From Diphasiastrum complanatum (taxonomy: Eukaryota; Streptophyta; Lycopodiopsida; Lycopodiales; Lycopodiaceae), in contig CM055092.1 of the NCBI GenBank assembly GCA_029204225.1, positions 65,446,923 to 65,510,922 on the forward strand: a stretch of DNA of 64,000 nucleotides. The letters run 5' to 3'. The notes under the pieces were generated by a model. It was not told where the DNA came from. It made no database searches and saw nothing but the letters and a program-made list of their open reading frames with translations. A program made the position numbers and the translations under genes. Shown one piece after another: positions 44,306 to 57,769 of this stretch (position 1 is its first letter; each line of letters begins with the position of its first letter).

Positions 44306-44952
44306 ATGAAAGAGTTAAAGGTAACCAACACTCCCAATTCTAGAAAGGTGTGTAGACCTTGTTTTCTTTCGATAAAGGCGTGGTTCAAATGTCTCTTGTT
44401 GGACGATAAGTTCCACGAGAAAGCTCAAACGCCATTGGGAGGGAGCATGTGGTGACATTCTGGAATAGGATATAACCGTATGGTTCGGGAGTTTTGATTA
44501 GCACTCTATCATGTTCTTTCTTTTTTTTCTCCTTGTGTGTGTTTAGATTTTAGGGTTTAGGGTGTGCGTGTGCGTGTGCATGTGAGATGCAATTTGTGCT
44601 TGAACACTGCTAGATTATGAACAAAATGTGACTCAACCTCACCACATTTTCTATATTCTTTCCCCACATTGAGGCCTTCATGTTGTCTTCTTGATTGCGT
44701 TTGTCATTGAAATGACGACACTTCTCTACCAATGATTTTATGAACCCGCTGGGGAACTCCATAGTTGGCCCAAGAAAAAAAATGATTCCCACTCTCAACA
44801 ATTCGTGGTATACATAATTAATGTTTCAAGCTTACTAGTTTTTACTCTGATTTGTGGGATCTTAATCTAGTCCTGTTATTTTTATTTATAGGATCATAAT
44901 TTATGTGTTGTGTATTTGTTATGTTTCATGCTTAGAAATAGAGAGCGAGGGA

Positions 44953-45066
<114 letters not shown>

Positions 45067-45712
45067 ATGAAATAGTTAAAGGTAACCAACACTCCCAATT
45101 ATAGGAAGGTGTGTAGCCCTTATTTTCTTCCGATAAGGCGTGGTTCAAATGTTTCTTGTTGGACGAAAAGTTCCACGAGAAAGCCCAAACGCCATAGGGA
45201 GGGAGCATGTGGTGACATTCTGTAATAGGATATAACCGTACGGTTCGGATGTTTTGATTAGCACTCTATCATGTTCTTTCTTTTTTTTCTCCTCGTGTGT
45301 CATTAGATTTTAGGGTTTAGGGTGTGTGTGTGCATGTGCGTGTGTGATGCAATGTGTCTGAACACTACTAGATTATGAACAAAATGTGACTCAACATCGC
45401 CACATTTTTTAGATTCTTTCACCACATTGAGGCCGTCATGCTGCTTTCTTGATTACGTTTGTCATTGAAATGACGACACTTCTCCACTAGTGTTTTTATG
45501 AACCCGCTCGGGAACTCCATAATTAGCCCATGAAAAAAAATGATCCCCACTCTCAACAATTCATGGTATACATAATTAATGTTTCAAGCTTACTAGTTTT
45601 TACTCTGATTTGTGGGATCTTAATCGTCCTGTTATTTTTATTTATAGCGTCAGAATTTATGTGTTGTGTATTAGTTATGTTTCATGCTTAGAAATAGAGA
45701 GTGAGGAATATG

Positions 45713-45816
<104 letters not shown>

Positions 45817-47596
45817 CGTTTTGTTGATGTAAAACTACGTTCAATTTTATTTTCATTATGAAAACAGATTTATATACAGATTTATGAAAACAGATCTACA
45901 CATCCTAGAAAGAAATCTGTACTTTTTGTTGATGAATCTATTGATAAGTGGGGTGGGAATCAGTGGAGGTCAGAACAGACCTCGGAATATGTATTTTTGT
46001 TTAATTCAGTATACCATCTGTTATTCCGAGGTGTATACCATCTGTTATTCTGTTACATTTTTTCAAACCATAAACAGATGATATGCTGGATTGTTACCAG
46101 CTCATAGATGCTAGATTATATACATCTTCTCATAAACTTATACATAAATATTTATCACCCATCTTTTGTTGTAGATGCACGTTCTGTAGTGTAGGTCTAC
46201 ATTCAATTTTATTTTCATTAGGATTAACGAAAACAAATCTTAGAAATTTGTACTTTTTGTTGATAAATCTATTGATAAGTGGAGGTCGGAATAGACCTCG
46301 GAATATGTGTTTTTGTTTAATTCAATATACCATCTGTTATTCCGAGGTCGATTCTGACCTCTGCTCATACATTTTTTTCAGATTATAAACACATTATATG
46401 CTAGATTGTTACCAGCTCATAGATGCTAGATTATATACCTCTGCTCATAAACTTTTACATAAATATTTATCTCCCATCTTTTGTTGTAGATGCACGTTTT
46501 GTAGAAAGGGAGAAAGAGAGATCATGAAAGAGTTAAAGGTAACCAACACTCCCAACTATAGGAAGGTTTGTAGCCCTTGTTTTCTTCCGTTAAAGGCATG
46601 GTTCAAATGTTTCTTGTTGGATGATTAGTTCCACAAGAAAGCCCAAAGGCCGTAGGAGGGAGCATGTGGTGACATTCTGGAGTAGGATATAACCGTTCGG
46701 TTTGGGAGTTTAGGTTAGCACTCTACCATGACCTTTTCTTTTTTACTCTCATGTGTGCTTAGATTTTAGGGTTTAGGGTGTGTGCGTGCGTATGTGATGC
46801 TGTTCGTTTATGTTTCATGTTTACTAGTTCATGCTAGCCTGCTTTGTAGGATCTTGATTTATTCATGTGTGTGTGTGTGCATGCGTGGTTCCCGTAGCAT
46901 AGTCCGAGCTTTTATAGGTATTGAGTCAAAGCTACGAGGGCAATACCAACATATAAGTCATTTTTCCATATCCAATTAACCACAAACCATAACCTTAACA
47001 ATATTGGTGAACACACGAATCCATTGAGGATGCAAGGGGGGCTACCTGGCTCCTTGATCAAGTTGTCTCTGCCGATTGGGTGTCTTGCCTAAAAATGGAG
47101 AGACCAAAGAGGCATATGGTGTGCAGGTCGTTGACGTTCTTGAACCTCATGGTTCACCACATCGAAATGAGAAAAGTGTGTCTGCTGCTTCAAACTCAAT
47201 AGCTCTAAAAGGTTGCATGAAGTTCATCTAGATTCAAACAAGTGTCCACTTGTAACCACTTCGAAGTGTAGCAACATCTTTTTCTCTCTTTGATGCTATG
47301 AACCGTCAGACTCAAGGATTGCCATGGGCCTACACACCATGTTCCTCTTTGATCTCTTCATATATAGGATAGACACCCCCTCGTTACGTACAAGTCACTT
47401 GCGGAGCCAGTGGGCCTCCTATTGTTGTCTACTCCTCAATGTGGTTAAATTTGGGTCGTCATTGTTGTTTGAGTAGAAAATGGTCGTGAATATGACAATA
47501 CATGTGTGTTGGTATTGACATTGTAGCTATGAGGCGGTATACATGAAAGTTTTGGCATTTGTTTCACAATACTCTATTTTTTTAAGCCCACGACGG

Positions 47597-47708
<112 letters not shown>

Positions 47709-47790
47709 GGTGATGTTTTTTTCTTACTAAGTTTTAAGCCTCCCATTGGTTGTCTTCAGTATTTATCCCTCTTATTCTGTTGCACCCATT

Positions 47791-48911
47791 ATGTCAGATA
47801 CTGGATCCCCTAGTCAGAGGTCAGGCCATAGTCGCGGGTCATCCCGCCTTTCCTCTATGGGCGAGAGTGAGGTCATTAGCTACCTTAGCCAATTGTCTTC
47901 CTCATAGCAAGATAGGGTCTTACAGCGCTTGGGGGCTCGACGCGAGGCTCGTAGCTCCTCTCGATTGGTTGAGTACGCATCATCAACCGAGGAGATTCAG
48001 TACACTCCTCGTGTAGACCTGTCACATGTTTTCTCTTCTCGTGAGGATCACTCCAACGAGGGTCGCACCCCCACCCATATCACTACTGCCAGTGCTTCCT
48101 CCCGACACTCTCGGGAGAGGAGGAGGAGCCGCCTCGGTGTCTCCTATTGCGGAGGATGTGGTGATGACCCTGACGTGGTCATGAAACTTGCACGTCCACG
48201 TAGCTCATCTCATCGTAGGGAGTCCCTACTTCGAGATACACTGACCCCGGAGGTAGCACGTATGTCACATGATACTGTAGCTCCTACATCTGTCACACCT
48301 CAAATTCCTAGCACTCCCACTTTCACCCCTCACATTTTCCCTCCCTTGCCACTCCGTCATTTCAGCCCACTCCACCCTAGTCCCCCCCTATATATTCTCC
48401 TCTCTAGATGCCCCCCATTGGCTATTCTCCCCTTGGTACCCCACAACATCAGTATTCTCCCATTGACAAGACATCTTTCATACCTGAGGCCACCCCCGTG
48501 GACACTCCCATGGCCACATCTCCCATACCAGAGGGCACCCCCGTAGACACTGCCATGGCCACATCGCCACCAGCTACCATACTGCCATCATATGACATAG
48601 ACAGAGGTGGTCACATCATTGAGAATAACCGTGGTAAGAGAGTCATCACGTGCATGAGAGAGCTCATGTATATCCACTTTTCTAGAGACATCTTTCATGA
48701 CTGGTGCGATGTCAGCGATGACCGCAAGAATCGCGTCATTGACCAAGTGCGTAGTGAGTTCCTTGTCCCATCCCAAGACATGGAATTCGCATGGAAATTG
48801 ATTAGGTGCCGCATGGGAGCTATGATGAGCCACCAAAAATCGAAGATCCAAGATGCAGTGAAAGCCAGAGAGGCAGGCCTTCCTACTGGAGAAAGAGGAC
48901 TGGTAGTGTAG
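47791..48911 (+). pseudogene. En/Spm-type plant transposase-like remnant
   Basis: An ATG at 47,791 opens a Ser/Arg-rich frame (MSDTGSPSQRSGHSRG) interrupted by a TAG near 47,905; the same frame continues to about 48,400. A frameshift then leads to a Pro/Thr-rich linker and a C-terminal domain to the stop at 48,911. Its order RGGHIIENNRG, FHDWCDVSDDRKNRVIDQVRSEF and WKLIRCRMG resembles the plant En/Spm-associated (Ptta/Transposase_24-like) proteins, where a low-complexity head precedes this domain. No zinc or DDE catalytic signature is visible. The assignment is by motif pattern only. Confidence 0.5.
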
Positions 48912-51559
48912 TGCATTTTTTTGGTCAAAATTTCAAAAATTCAGCAACTATAATCATTAATGCTGATTTTCTAGAAGAAAATGTGCTAGATGTATCTCAT
49001 ATGTGCAAAATCTGCTATTATGCCACTTTTTACTGATATACGAATGTGGCTATGTTAAAGAGTAGCTATGAAATTCTATGGCATGTGCAAATGTCATAAT
49101 CAATTTTCAAATGACAGTTATATCAGACAAATTAGAGCTATTTTTATTGCGTTACTATTTTTAATAAGTCTGTTAAATAGCAATAAGCTATTTCTAGCAA
49201 CACTCATCAGTAACTTTGATGGATGATAATATCGACAGTTGCTAAGTAGTTTTATTAAATGGCAATTTTTGCCATATTGTAATGATGAAATGTACTTTAT
49301 ATCATGATTAATAAAAGATGCCCAGGTACCTTTAAGGCACTGACTTAAGTTTCAAAGAAAGGTCCAAAGGCTAAGGGTCCTGCAAACAACGACAAGCAAA
49401 GTTCAGTTCAAGACAAAGACAACAAACTAGCGAAAATACCCTTTTGAAGATTAAGGATGTCCTTGAATAACTACGACCATGACCTTATCATAAAGGTCCA
49501 AAAAGATTTCACAAAATAAAATACGTTGGCAAGTTCAAAATTGTTCAAACAGTAATTAACCACGATCCATCAAAGATTATCGAAGAAAATTTGGAGTTCT
49601 AGCTCAAATCAAGGATTTAGTAACATTGCTTCACAATTGAAGGGGTTCTGGATAAAAATCGATGAATCCTTATCGATTGAGGACACTGCAAAATAAACCA
49701 GTCAAAATAAAATTTTGCAGGTGAAAATGCTTATAAGACATTCAGGTGTCTTGGAAGAAAAGAACTGACGAGGTCAAACAATGGGAATGACCGAAATATA
49801 CTAGGATGATCAATTTCAAAATTATGTTGAGAGGCCAAACGCATATTCATGTGATGGTTTTCAAAATGAAACAAAGAAATGATGTGAAAGGTGCTATAAG
49901 CTTTATTGAAGGTCAGTTTTGAAGAAAATATACTTCTAAAAGTCGTTGGAAGAGGTCCTACCATGGACGCTTTGATAATTCAGAGCCCACATATCCTTAA
50001 TCGACACTTGTCAAATGGACCTGAAACTTTTTATCAAAATGAGTAAAGTCGAAATCCATGAAATGGATTCAATGGAAAGCCAAAAATGGATGGTGTTTGA
50101 AAGTGAGAGGTTGGTAACTGCCTCGTTCTCTCTCTCACGAGGTATTGGAGGGAGAAGCATGGAGGGATTAAGTCTGCAGAGAGAAGAAGAGGAGAGTTTT
50201 TGTTTTTGGTGAAGAGAGTATTCTTGCATTCAATGATCAGAAGATTGCATCCTTGCATTCAATGAGCAGAGCGATCATTCATTTTGAAGAGAGTGCATTC
50301 CTACAATGAGTGGAGAGAACATTACTGCATTCAACCAAGGATTTTGTTTTTGTTTTGAGTGAGCAGAGAAAGGTAAATCCATTGTTGAAGAAGCTGCAGT
50401 CGTGAAGATCCAAAAAAAAATACTATGATTCCTACCTGTGCTGATTCTTGGATACCATAAGAGAAACAAGAAGGTGGTTGCCTTCTGTTGTTGCGCTCTT
50501 CATCCCTCTGCGCACCTACTCTCCCTCTCTACCTGCCGCTCTCTCTCTCTCTCTCTCTCTCTCTCGCTCTCTCTCTCCCCCTCACAGTCAGCCGCTCCCT
50601 TATCTCTCCCACTCTCCCACAATGATCTTTATTCCCCTCTGACTACCTTCATATCTCTCTCTCTCTCTCGGATTTCTCTCACAATTACTCTCTCCCTTCC
50701 TCCAGCGATCTCTCTCCTTCTTCACCCTGCTTGCGCTCTTCATCCATCTGCGCACCTGCTCTCTAGCTATCTGCGCTCCCCATCTGCACTCTCCATCTGC
50801 GGTTCTGTCCACCAACTCCTCTTCTAGTGGTATCCTAGTTCATATGCCATAGAGGATTTAGAAGGTTTAGAAGTCATATCAATGCTCCTAATGTGAAAAA
50901 AATTGGACAAATACGAAAGGGAAATATACATCTTGATAAAAAAGAAGAAGAAAAAAAAATTGAATATTCCACATGGAATTGACCTCGTGAAATCTTATAT
51001 GTGTTTTGATTTTGAATGGACAATCATTATTTAATGATTGTATAGATGAAAAATGAATGATTGTAACTGTTGATCATGATGGTAATAATGTGTGATAATA
51101 ATTATTGTTTGGACTTAGTGATATTTGTGAGATGTGTGAGCAAGATTGAATGTTTTCATAATTGAGTAGTACAACACTTTTAAGGTTTGTAGAAGAAGTA
51201 AGGTATAGTGTTGGACAGAGAGGTGTAGGTGTGAAGCCTAGCCCCACCATCCTAGACTAGTGGGTGCCATCTTGAAGTAGACAAGGAAAGTCACTCAAGA
51301 GGACCGATCCAAGGCAATGTGTTTCCTTTTAAAGGTCTTGCCCTTTATTATAAGGCAAGTACCTAGGAGATATATTCCCGAAAAATGACTTAGGCATCTT
51401 CATGATTTATACTTACCCGGCTCATATCTTCATTTTCGAGTATATCATGCCATATATATGTTGATATTCACTGTTTCTATACAGCACAAATTAGTAATCT
51501 ATGTAGGCCGATATAAAGAGCATAACTTGTTATAGAAAAGTTGGTTTGAGAGTTGTGTT

Positions 51560-51580
<21 letters not shown>
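48912..51580. other. No gene seen; CT-rich duplicated stretch inside
   Basis: Mostly AT-rich without coding signal. At 50,490-50,800 a CT-rich region contains (CT)n runs and two copies of a phrase CGCTCTTCATCC(C/A)TCTGCGCACC (about 50,494 and 50,734), flanking the microsatellite. In the desaturase duplication, exons 11-12 of copy B should lie here, but they are absent. Confidence 0.5.

Positions 51581-51630
<50 letters not shown>
51549..51630. repeat. Compound (GT)n(GA)n microsatellite
   Basis: (GT)n at about 51,551-51,581 passes directly into (GA)n to 51,630. It lies about 40 bp outside the left edge of the copy B duplication. Confidence 0.95.
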
Positions 51631-51635
<5 letters not shown>

Positions 51636-51826
51636 AATCATGTCTACTAATTTACTTTTAAGAAATTTCATAGTTTTATATCTTTCTTAAAGACAAAATG
51701 TGAGGTTGATTTTGATTCCATCTATTATGAAGGGCTCTATATTATGTTCTTTGTTGCATATTTCTTTCCGATTAACATATCTACAATATTTAGCATCTAT
51801 GGCAATGATTTTGATTTTCTTTGTCT

Positions 51827-52054
51827 GGATAAGTAGCTAGTGGTTTAAATATTGATGTTTCAAATCATTACAATACTATCCACTTGCATTACAATGGACT
51901 AGACCTTTCAAAGATAAATTATTTATAACTTTATTGATGTTATGTCCATGTCCTACATATAGGATTCAACATAGTCCTAGACTTGGATACATGGCACTCC
52001 AGCACTCAAAATTATTGGTTACACCTCGTTAGGAAGGCTATGGGCATCGTGTAC
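51827..52054. mobile_element. Insertion with an LTR-like fragment in the copy B duplication
   Basis: About 228 bp are present here and absent from the matching place in copy A (near 39,503). The inserted sequence contains TGTTATGTCCATGTCC at 51,938, the same start as the LTR at 31,056, so it includes a piece of that LTR family. Confidence 0.6.
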
Positions 52055-52815
52055 AGTATCAATAGTAATGACTTGCACGTCACTATATGCATGCATGGGC
52101 ACAAGTAGAGGTAAAGCAAGGGCTATTTCCTCTAGGAGAAACTCACCTTGAGATTTTATTACCAGGTTACTCTCTCTACACTTGCTAGGTTACTCTCTCT
52201 ACACTTGCAGCCTATTCCCTAGCATAGGGGTGATGCTATTGGAGATTGAGTCAATAGCATCTGCTTGGTTGGGTGGTTTGGCTCCACAGTCATTCCTTTG
52301 TGTGTGTCTTCTTATCAGGATCTTGGAGGCGCTTTCTCCTTACAACTAATAGCCACAATTCACAACATATATTGATAATCTAATTTTGAGATTCTATTTC
52401 TAGATGTTTGGTCTTAGGCAAAAAAAATCTAGGATATTTTTATGGCTTTCTAAGTAGACGAAGGTTGATAAATGATTGGAGATAACATATCCATTTTAAT
52501 TTCAACTACCATGCATAGGAAGATAATATGAAGAATCCATTTCAAAGACAATGGAAAAAGATAATATCTAATCAATATCACTTACCTATTGTCATTGATT
52601 GAACAAGAAAAGCAGTCAAAACATTAATATGTAGATTTTTTTTTTTAAGATAATAATATTTGTTGTAGTTTCAGAAAACATGTTTTATTAAGAGTAAAAT
52701 TAAATAGACAACATAATAATGAAAGGGAATGACATCAAGCAACTGTTATAAATAAAACATGAATCTTGCATCAAGCATTTGATTGTATTAAAGAGTAAAT
52801 GTTTTTCTATACAAC

Positions 52816-54707
52816 CTGCATTGCTGCCCAGCCATAAGGCACAGTTGGAACTCCTTTATTTAGATCAACCATCAAGAAAGTTGCGGCTTCCACCACATGA
52901 CTAATCTCAAATAATATTTCAAGTGTCCATCCACACACCAATTGCACCAAACATGTAATATTTGATATATAGAAAGATGAACCCACAAGTAGTTCTCTTG
53001 ACAAAAAATTCCAACAGTGTATTTCACTAAGCATATTCTAATTGGACTAAGAAACATGTGTGTTTTGATTATCAACAAACCTGTGATAAGATATATAGCT
53101 CCATCATTGTGGAGATTTCGTAGTTGCTATAAAGAAATGGAAGGATGACAATGTAAACAACATAGGAGAGTTTTGATCCCCAAAAAACCAAAATTTCCGA
53201 AGGTGTCATTTTTGCGATAATGCCTCTAAATGAAAACCCACACGTAACAACGAGCACGCATCAGTGTGACAATCCAAGAAATAAACTTTATATTTGGTAC
53301 ATATCATTTTCACAATTTTAGCAAATGAGATGGAAATAAGTATATGAATTTGCATATTTTAAGACTTAGTGCAAATTAAGAGATATAATACTCAGTGTTC
53401 AATTTTTCCTGTGATCAAGGCTTGAAAGTCATCGAACCAAATAGCCTTCAATGTCATTAGACCATAAAGTGGCCATAGGTATATGTGCTGCATTGCACAA
53501 TTCACAATTAATTCACCTAGAATGTTGAAAGAGTACTTGCAAAAAAAATTAATGCTAAAAGGATTCATAAGGCTTTCATAGCTCGAATGATGGCATTGGT
53601 AACTATGTGGGCTATTATTGTAACGCTCATGACAATAATCATTCTTGCTAGAGAAAAATCCCATGACTCACCTGATAGGCATGAAAAGAGTGTTTCGGTT
53701 GTTCTAAGTGCACCCTTATGATATCAACGTCATTTGCTGATATAAAGGTGTTCAACCTTATGAATTCATTCAATCGTATGTACTCACGATGACACTTTGC
53801 ATCATACATACTCACATGAATATTGTGCTATTGAATAAAATATCAATGCTACTTATTTGATTTGAAGATCAAAATTTATGTCAACAAGCTTCATTTTAAT
53901 ATGGATTGAGAAAACATACTAATATCTGGGTCAAATTTGTTCACATTCGTGTAAGCATGATGCACAATAATGTGTTGTTGCCTATCAAACAATACAAATC
54001 ACAATGAGAAAACAAATTTTCTCAACTTAAAAGTGAATAGATATTTTATATATTTTAAGTATCATGTAAAATTTACCTGGTAGCTCCCTAAATCTGAAGA
54101 TATTCCCATCAAATATGAGAACCAAGGCCATGTAGAATATGCTCCTGCAAAGAAGTTTACATCCGAGGTGCTACAAAGATCAGCTCTTCTAATTTACAAA
54201 TGTCTTTTGACATCTTAAAAGCTTCCAACTTTAGTCAATGACATGCTTGTAGTGTTCATTTAACAAGTGGAATGCAACCATCGATCATAACCATGTAGTC
54301 ATTTGCAAAGACAACGGTAGATTCTGTAAAGGTTTTCTTTACATTAACTTGTTTTATGTTCTCCTAAGAGAGCCAAACATCCAAGTCTCTTATTGAATGT
54401 TCTTTACATGCACAAAATGAGCATTTTGGCTATGATATTTCTATCCTTTATCAAATACACATATACATAGAAACTAGTAGTTGTAAAATGTATCCAAAAG
54501 CAAGAAAATTGGACACGCACCATGGTTGTCGTCATGCATAATATTCATCGCGATATGCGCTGATATGTATCCAAATGCAATTATAGCATATATAGAAGAA
54601 ATGATAGGATTTTGGACTTGGAAAAACATCACATAGTAGAAGAGCAAATACAATGCTAAGATCACAGCTGACTTGATAAACAAGTGTGAATGCACTCTTG
54701 GATTCAC
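52816..54707 (-). pseudogene. Desaturase copy B: catalytic exons 4-10, damaged and truncated
   Basis: Exons matching copy A: 4, 54,707-54,521 (box 1 HDDNHG; one extra codon); 5, 54,144-54,077 (two bases shorter, frameshift at the DLG position); 6, 53,981-53,920 (12 bases shorter, loses SYIW or equivalent; box 2 QQHIIVHH present); 7, 53,736-53,672; 8, 53,487-53,396; 9, 53,225-53,081; 10, 52,941-52,816. The exon 8 donor is CT instead of GT (53,395-53,394) and the exon 10 acceptor is AA instead of AG (52,943-52,942). Exons 11-12 with the third histidine box QIEHH are absent. It cannot give a functional desaturase. Confidence 0.85.
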
Positions 54708-55226
54708 CTGCATCGTTTTCAATTAAAAAATGATCATTAGATTTTTACATTTCATAAAACATTTATATATTTAGCATAAAGATAAAATGATGTGAAGGCC
54801 TAATGACTTTTCGGAAAGAAAGAATTACTACTAAATTATAGCTTTTATATTGAGTATTTTAAGTGGATTGAAAATAACTCATTTATGAATTTTAGGAAGG
54901 AAAATGCCTTTGATTAGAGGTCGTATATATCTTGTGGGGCGAGTTGAGTAGAGTTGCTTATTGTGGCGAGGTAGGTTTAGGCTCCAACCTCGACGTCCTT
55001 TGACTAATGACATTTCAAAATCTTTTATGATGCAAAATCTAAAGGACATGGCTTGGCAATATTTGTGAATTTGTTTATAAGGACTCGTGCACTAAGTCTT
55101 GTGGTAAAGACAATAAATATAGGTCACAACTGCTGAAATAACAAATCTTAACAATCCACAATTGTAAAAGCCTGGCAACTGATGTAGGAAATATGTTGCA
55201 ATGTGTAAGAAAATACATGAAAGTAC

Positions 55227-56133
55227 CTTGTTCCTATGAAAATAAGCCTCAACGCGCTCTTTCAAAGCCAAATAAGAGGGTTCTTTCACAGTGTCCAAGT
55301 ACTCCACATTGGTCATGCTTAAGTCCTCATCGCTGGCATCTATTTCACCAACACAGTACTGGTCCAACAATTTCCTGATAGTCGTTGGAAGATGTCAAGG
55401 ACTTTAGGACATAAGCACAAAACATCAGTGGACACAATCTATGACTTCATGTACTGTTGAGTTATAGACTTTCTAGGATTCTATACCATCTAGCGTAGAT
55501 TTCTATGTCTATTCTTTGTATGCGTCTCTTTGCATCGGCTATCGTCTTTTTGGTATCTTGTCCTCCAACTCAAAAGGCTTACTGAATTTGAAGGAGATTA
55601 TTGTTTTAGCATTGGACACACAATGCTAATCAGGAAATTGTGTGGAAAATAGCTAACTATCAGTATATTACTTTGTTGGTTTGCTTGCAAATAAGAGCAT
55701 GCTTAGCATGTATATACCAGATAAAGTGGATGATAGGAGTTGAATAAATATGTCGAATCTAGCCCTGCTCGCACGTGAATAAGACTTCCTCCAGGATGCT
55801 TTGGCACCCTGTTAGCAGAGCCCATGGATCAGTCTAGTGCATATGTTCAGCTACCATCCAAGGGCATATATGAAATATGAAGTACGATGCATAATTATCC
55901 CGTTCATGATTAGAAACTGGCCGTAGCTCTCTACGCGAGTTGACCAGAATGCTCATGTGAAGGAGAATGCTGAAATTAATTTCATAAACTAAAGACGCAA
56001 CAGCGCAGAATTCGTACAGGACTTTTGGAAGACAAGATAAGAAGTGGTACCATTTTGTCACATCATACACCTTCCCATCAATTACCAGCCAGCAATGCTG
56101 TGATAAAGTGTGTCTCGGCTTATGAGCTTTCAT
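55227..56133 (-). pseudogene. Desaturase copy B: cytochrome b5 exons 1-3
   Basis: Exon 1 (about 56,133-56,051) encodes HCWLVIDGKVYDVTKW. Exon 2 (55,808-55,718) encodes VPKHPGGSLIHVRAG and NSYHPLYL with the haem-ligand HPGG motif; no open frame longer than this exon marks it. Exon 3 (55,374-55,227) encodes KLLDQYCVGEID and a helix ending AYFHRNK. This is the fused cytochrome b5 domain that feeds electrons to front-end desaturases; HPGGSLI with SYHPLY is the pattern of Delta5/Delta6-type enzymes rather than sphingolipid Delta8 ones. A TGA two codons before the exon 1 ATG means the start is there, or the true N-terminus is in an unseen exon. Exon 2 ends in phase 0 while exon 3 needs two carried bases, so the join is out of frame by the best sites. 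Confidence 0.82.
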
Positions 56134-56459
56134 AGCTCAAATGACTCATGCATGCATGCTGAGCTATAAGCACTGTCGAATTATATTGTCATTAGAATTC
56201 AAGTTGGAGTTGGACGCAATCTAATAAGCAAGGACTAGATTGTACAACTAGATTGTACTGCTAAACAATATGCCATTCTTTGTATCGCGAAAAGCGACGC
56301 GCTGATAAGGATTATTCATTATAGCTAAACTCATTAAGAATATTGGTATGTAGAGAGACTTACCGGAGCTCCAAAACACCGATAGAGATCAACCGTTAAG
56401 AGTTGGATTCTCCAATCAATAGATCCACGAAAGGAAGCCTTGCGTTAATCTTTCTATGG

Positions 56460-56735
56460 CCAAATCTTCATCATACTAACCGCAATTCTGATTAAGTCTG
56501 AACAAATTATTTTTTTACATTTATGATTCGCTGGATTTTATTTGTATGGTCCTTTTTTATTTCTATGATCATGTTTTTTTCTCGAATATTCATCAGACCA
56601 ACGACAATTCTGAGTAAGATCTGAAGTAAGTAGTATTTTAAAATTGTGAATCGCGGAACTTTCTATGCTCTTTCTTTCAAATCTTCATCACACTAACGAC
56701 AATTCTGATTAGGATCTGAACTAAGAAACTTCCCA
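56460..56735. repeat. Three spaced copies of an approximately 45-bp motif upstream of desaturase B
   Basis: TCATCANACYAACGACAATTCTGA-like sequence followed by a TCTGAA segment occurs at about 56,468, 56,588 and 56,690. The spacing is about 120 and 103 bp. Function unknown; it lies 0.3-0.6 kb upstream of exon 1. Confidence 0.65.
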
Positions 56736-56745
56736 CTATGGACTA

Positions 56746-56871
56746 GTAGCGGGCGTGAGCAGGCCCGCTACCGTGTGTAGCAGGCAGCCTTCACGCACCG
56801 AGCCGCCCTGTGGCGAGGTGCGTTGAAGGCTGCCTTTACAGAGTGTAGCAGGTCTGCTCACGGCCCGCTAC
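56746..56871. mobile_element. GC-rich hairpin/MITE-like element
   Basis: GTAGCGGGCGTGAGCAGG at the left end is matched, inverted, by the right end CTGCTCACGGCCCGCTAC. Inner arms GGCAGCCTTCACGCACC and GGTGCGTTGAAGGCTGCC also pair, so the 126-bp unit folds almost entirely. It is far more GC-rich than its surroundings. Confidence 0.7.
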
Positions 56872-57769
56872 AGGGCGTAATTGAAGCTTTGGCCCTTCTG
56901 GCCCTTCACCAAAGCGCTATGGCTCTGAACATCTGTGTTCAGAGCCTATCAAAATGGGACACCTGTCCGCTACAAGCCCAAATATCAATTACGTCATGAA
57001 CAAGTCAGGACGACCATTTTAACATCTCTGACTCTGCGCTGTTATGTGTAACTATAAGTATTAATCAATACTCAATATAATCTATCGCATCGAAGTAATT
57101 ACAAGTCATTCAGACATATTCTGGGATTCGTAATCGCAATTTAGAAAAGGGGTGCTATGCCATTTAGCGTTAAGAGACGGGTCATGACAGCCTTTCATGA
57201 ACATTTTAAATCGTTACATACCATTGGCAGTCATTGCGGACGATTGATAACAATATTTGGAGTAAGGGGATAGGACGGAATGGCCCCTGCATGCATGATG
57301 TGACGTTTTGAATACTAACTTTACTTTTTGACTATTCAGATTTGTGCTTTGCATTATTGTCAAGGACTCAAGAATCTTTCACTTTGCAAACAGCCCACCA
57401 AGGTTTATGACTCCTATGGCTTACATACTAGAAAATCAAAATAACTAGATAACTTTTAGTAGGAGGGAATGCTCTTCAATCCTAGGAGGGCACTCCGGCG
57501 CCCGCCCGAGCAAGTGGAAGGCCCGAGGGGAAAAGGGACTTCCTTTGCTTAATTAGCAGGTGCACAAGTAGGTGCTAGGAGAGAGAATATTTGGAGAGTT
57601 AATGCTAGTTTCCAAGAGACTATATTATAACAACGTTTTGAAATTATGGCGAGAGAAATCCAGGTGCATATTCTGCCTCTAAAGGTGCCTCGTGGAACAT
57701 ATAATCTAAATCTGAGTAGACTTTCATGACTTTGCATGAAGTTTGAATGATTACCTAGCGTGACGATTT

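Larger units (their letters stand above)
51671..54760. repeat. Segmental duplication, copy B side
   Basis: Collinear with 39,343-42,195. A second homologous part (57,435-57,769) matches 42,195-42,511. The left edge truncates the desaturase before exon 11. Confidence 0.85.
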
